Part shown: piece by piece, positions 61,201-64,000 of the stretch
How the letters are laid out: every line of letters begins with the position of its first letter
How positions within the stretch are numbered: position 1 is the stretch's first letter
From: Lates calcarifer
Taxonomy: Eukaryota; Chordata; Actinopteri; Centropomidae
Reading direction: 5' to 3'
Assembly: GCF_001640805.2 (NCBI RefSeq)
Contig: NC_066844.1
Location: 13,020,543 to 13,084,542, forward strand
Length of the DNA stretch: 64,000 bases
Translations under genes and position numbers: made by a program
The notes under the pieces: model-generated
Seen by the model: only the letters and a program-made list of their open reading frames with translations
What the model was told of the DNA's origin: nothing
Databases searched by the model: none

Positions 61201-62682
61201 AGAACAGCACAACATTCGGAACTGTGGTAGCAAGCTCAACACTTGTCTTTTGACCTTTTTTTTTAAGAGTTTTTTTTTCTTTCTTAACTGATTTGCATAT
61301 GTTTATGCCAACATATGGTTTCTTAAAGAATTCCCCACTTTGTGCAGCAGCCTCTATCAACCTAACTGCAGTTAGAAACACATATAGAAATGTTGCAGTT
61401 GTATATGATATAATGTGATTCATCATCAGGCTAAAAAGCATGTGTCTGATGTTGCCTACCATACCCATAAAATGTATTTGCCAGCAATCAAGTGTGACTT
61501 ATGTGATGTATGCCCAGTTATTACCAACAGCACCCAAGGGGTTTATGTAGCACACTAGGTTAATGAGGACACCCCATCACTCAACTGAATGCAAATATAT
61601 GTCTCACTCAAGCTTCAATGCTGTGTTGGTTTTATGTATTTCAGTGAAGAGCAAAAGCACATTTAGGAGCCAGGAGGAGTAATACATTAATTAAGCCATT
61701 CAATGAAGTTATCTAGAAGCACATAGGTCTATTGTACATTTTAAAAAGGACATTACATGATATTATTTGGAATGATTCTTGTTTGACAAAGACTTTAGGA
61801 AATTATAGTATTTTTCATAATCACTGACAAAAGATTATAATATGTAATATCTGTGTTAAAATCCTCACATATGCAATTTTGCTTTCATCTGTCTTATCAA
61901 GAATGATCAATCTCAATATTAGGTGAAAACCATCTGTGGAGCTTTTGCCATAATTGTGGTCATGAGTAATAATATGCATGCTCAATCCAGGCATGTCATA
62001 AACTTCAACTTCTTCATATTTTATTTTTATTTTTTAAACATTATCAGGAGGAGTGTGCAACACATGTGAGGTACTGTGCCTTCCCACTTTTCAGACATGC
62101 AACATGTTTACTCACTACTTTGAGGAACACAAATGCGCATGTAAGTGGCAAAAGTGTGAGTGCTGGGACAGACCCTCCATTCAGCAATACATTCCTTTTT
62201 TACGTGTCCCAAAGTATGATAGGAACCTCAGTGGCAAAAACTGGAAACGTGCTCATCCCAAATAGAAAATAATTTCTCAACACATGTCACTGTACTGAGT
62301 CATACAATGCTATATCAACATGATTCTTATTATCATAGAACACTAAAGGCCCATTCTCCAAAGCATTTTTGACATCTCTCACCCGCTTGACACACAAAGC
62401 AGATACGCCTCCATTTAATCAAATGTATCAACCCACACTGACTCCACGACCCTCCATGTTTTTTATACTCTGAGCCTTTTTTTTTTCCTCTGGCACATTG
62501 AGCACAATCTTTACAGATAGTCAAATCAAACAAATCTCTTGCTGGTTGTGCTGTATCTTGTGAACCTATTAACAGTATCTGTGCTATACTGTATAATAAT
62601 TGATCAAGGCCACAAGTATATATCAGCCTTCTGAATACACTATAAGTTTCCCTGCTTGCCACAAAGGCTACAATCATTCATC
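58246..62682. other. Non-coding stretch, no gene recognised
   Basis: Mainly AT-rich unique sequence with short frames on both strands. T runs near 61257-61280 are the only low-complexity pieces. No mobile element, RNA gene or exon is supported. Confidence 0.5.
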
Positions 62683-62985
62683 CATCCATTATCTATACCA
62701 CATATCCTTTAGGGGTCGCAGGGTGGCTGGAGCCTATCCCAGCTGACGCTGGGCGAAAAGCGGGTACACCCTGGACAGATCGCCAGTCCAGTGTAGGGTC
62801 AACACATATAAACAAACAACCATTCATATTCATGTCACACCTACAGGCAATTTAGTGTCACCTATTAACCTGCTTGTCTTCAGATTTTTGGGAGGAAGCC
62901 GGAGTACCCAGAGAGAACCCACACAGGAACAGGAAGAATGTGCAAATTCCACTGGCGCTTGAACCCAGAACCTTCTTGCCACCCA
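62683..62985 (-). repeat. Dispersed teleost repeat, long copy on the minus strand
   Basis: On the minus strand it runs from AAGAAGGTTCTGGGTTCAAG (B-box-like) through GGCTTCCTCCCAAAAATCTG, CAGGTTAATAGGTGACACTA, GGACTGGCGATCTGTCCAGG, GTACCCGCTTTTCGCCCAGC and CAGCTGGGATAGGCTCCAGC to a GATGGATGAATG tail at 62683. It lacks only the first part of the head, so it is the longest copy with an intact 3' end here. Confidence 0.8.
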
Positions 62986-64000
62986 AAATAAAATCAGTGA
63001 ATTAATAAACAAAAGCAATGCACTTTTCTTCTTTCTTCTTCTTCTAGAGCCTAATTGAAAAATATATTTGTCCAGTAAATTTGTGACATTAGCCAGTCTT
63101 GTGAACACAATTTGTCCTCTCAGCACAAGCTGCAGTGCTGACAGGACAGCTGGCACTGAGGACAGTGACTGCTGAACAGAGGTCAGATTCATGGTGGATT
63201 GAACGGACTGGACACTTCCGAAGTATTCACTTTTCCTAGGCCTTGTGTGCCGTCACACCAACTGATGACATTTTTGATTAGCCCAAGCCATAGTACTCTG
63301 AAAATAGTAATACATGGCATGTGAAAATACCATACGCCTGTATATAATGGAGTGACAAGCAAGCAAAAAGAGCCCCAAGGCTCAAAAGGTTAATAATATA
63401 ATATTTATAATAAGTCGCACTCTTTTCTGTCATCATCAAAAGGTGAAATTTCAATGCAGAGATGCAATATATTCATACTCGGTAAAATGTGGCAATATGC
63501 AAATCATATAGAGAAATTGTGATATCGGTCTAACTGTTAAAATTGGTCTAGCCACTTTACATGCTTAATACTGCTTCAAAATCTACATTGCAATGTCAAT
63601 ATTTAATTGTAACAGAGCATTCATTTTCTTTAGGTCTTCCCCACAGGAGGATCAGAGTTCAGGTTGACCTATAAAAGAACTCTGATTGACCTGCAGTGTC
63701 TTAATTAGGGATGCTTTAGCAGGACATGCTGATTGAAGCTGATGCTTGCCTGCAGATGCAAAACAGTTACCAATAGTTACATGACTTATTTCATCACCTT
63801 AGTCACCCGTGAATGAAGGAAGATTCTCTGCAGTAGTAATGTATGCACTTGCCTCATATCTCTGCTGACCTTCAATTGTCATTTTTCCAAACACAAACCC
63901 CCACTCCTACACACCTCTCCTCAACCAATAAGATGCCAAATGACCTTAATTAATGGCATTTCACCTTCTCTGTATGGAGTTCTCCTGTGCCCAGAAATAT
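62986..64000. other. Non-coding stretch, no gene recognised
   Basis: A short TTCTTC-rich piece near 63024-63045, otherwise unique AT-rich DNA to the window end. No gene is recognised. Confidence 0.5.

Noticed and set aside
62651..62995. CTTGCCAC on both sides of the dispersed repeat as a target-site duplication
   Set aside because: Only eight bases match, and the first five on the right belong to the repeat itself (CTTGC is in its consensus), so the duplication is not convincing.

Overview
The window looks like nuclear DNA of a ray-finned (teleost) fish. It is AT-rich, has no bacterial-style gene packing, and is full of repeats I recognise as common in teleosts: Tc1/mariner transposons, hAT-type non-autonomous elements, a degraded L2-like LINE, 5'-truncated retroelement tails and many microsatellites. 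I found no host protein-coding gene, rRNA or tRNA gene, and no CRISPR array. Most of the 64 kb reads as intergenic or long-intron DNA. Apart from the mariner ORF, the open frames I examined look like chance or repeat-derived frames.

Layout. Positions 1-12 kb are mostly unique DNA with a dispersed repeat at the left edge, a perfect 17-bp palindrome (5392-5428), a SINE-like relic (7258-7400), a microRNA-like hairpin (8773-8840) and a CTCF-like motif (9332-9343). At 12.05-12.72 kb a dispersed repeat is split by an internally deleted Tc1-like element. At 15.66-16.56 kb lies a second, unrelated, decayed Tc1-like transposon. At 18562-19447 is the best-preserved element of the window: a mariner with 67-bp terminal inverted repeats (66/67 identical), a TA duplication and a 216-codon open frame. 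That frame joins the DNA-binding head directly to the C-terminal half of the transposase, so the first catalytic Asp is missing. At 19.7-26 kb are an imperfect hairpin, a possible small non-coding exon (22105-22199) and a GC-richer block (24340-25190). At 28.8-29.4 kb and 57.6-58.1 kb are two oppositely oriented copies of one hAT-like element. The second has an 8-bp target duplication and sits inside a degenerate minisatellite. A further internally deleted Tc1-like copy lies at 34.7-35.0 kb and shares its deletion junction with the one at 12.1 kb. An L2-like reverse transcriptase relic is at 47.6-48.5 kb. The 55.5-62.99 kb part holds LINE tails and three further copies of the left-edge repeat, one with a perfect 13-bp target-site duplication.

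How the parts work together. There is no pathway or operon here. The story is one of layered transposition: elements inserted into elements, internally deleted subfamilies that need an outside transposase, and one recent mariner insertion whose product could at most bind DNA or act as a regulator. I see no convincing new biological system. The items most worth checking are the in-frame mariner deletion protein, the hairpin at 8773-8840, the palindrome at 5392-5428 and the two-copy internally deleted Tc1 subfamily. Family names for repeats rest on recognition from memory, because no database search was possible.
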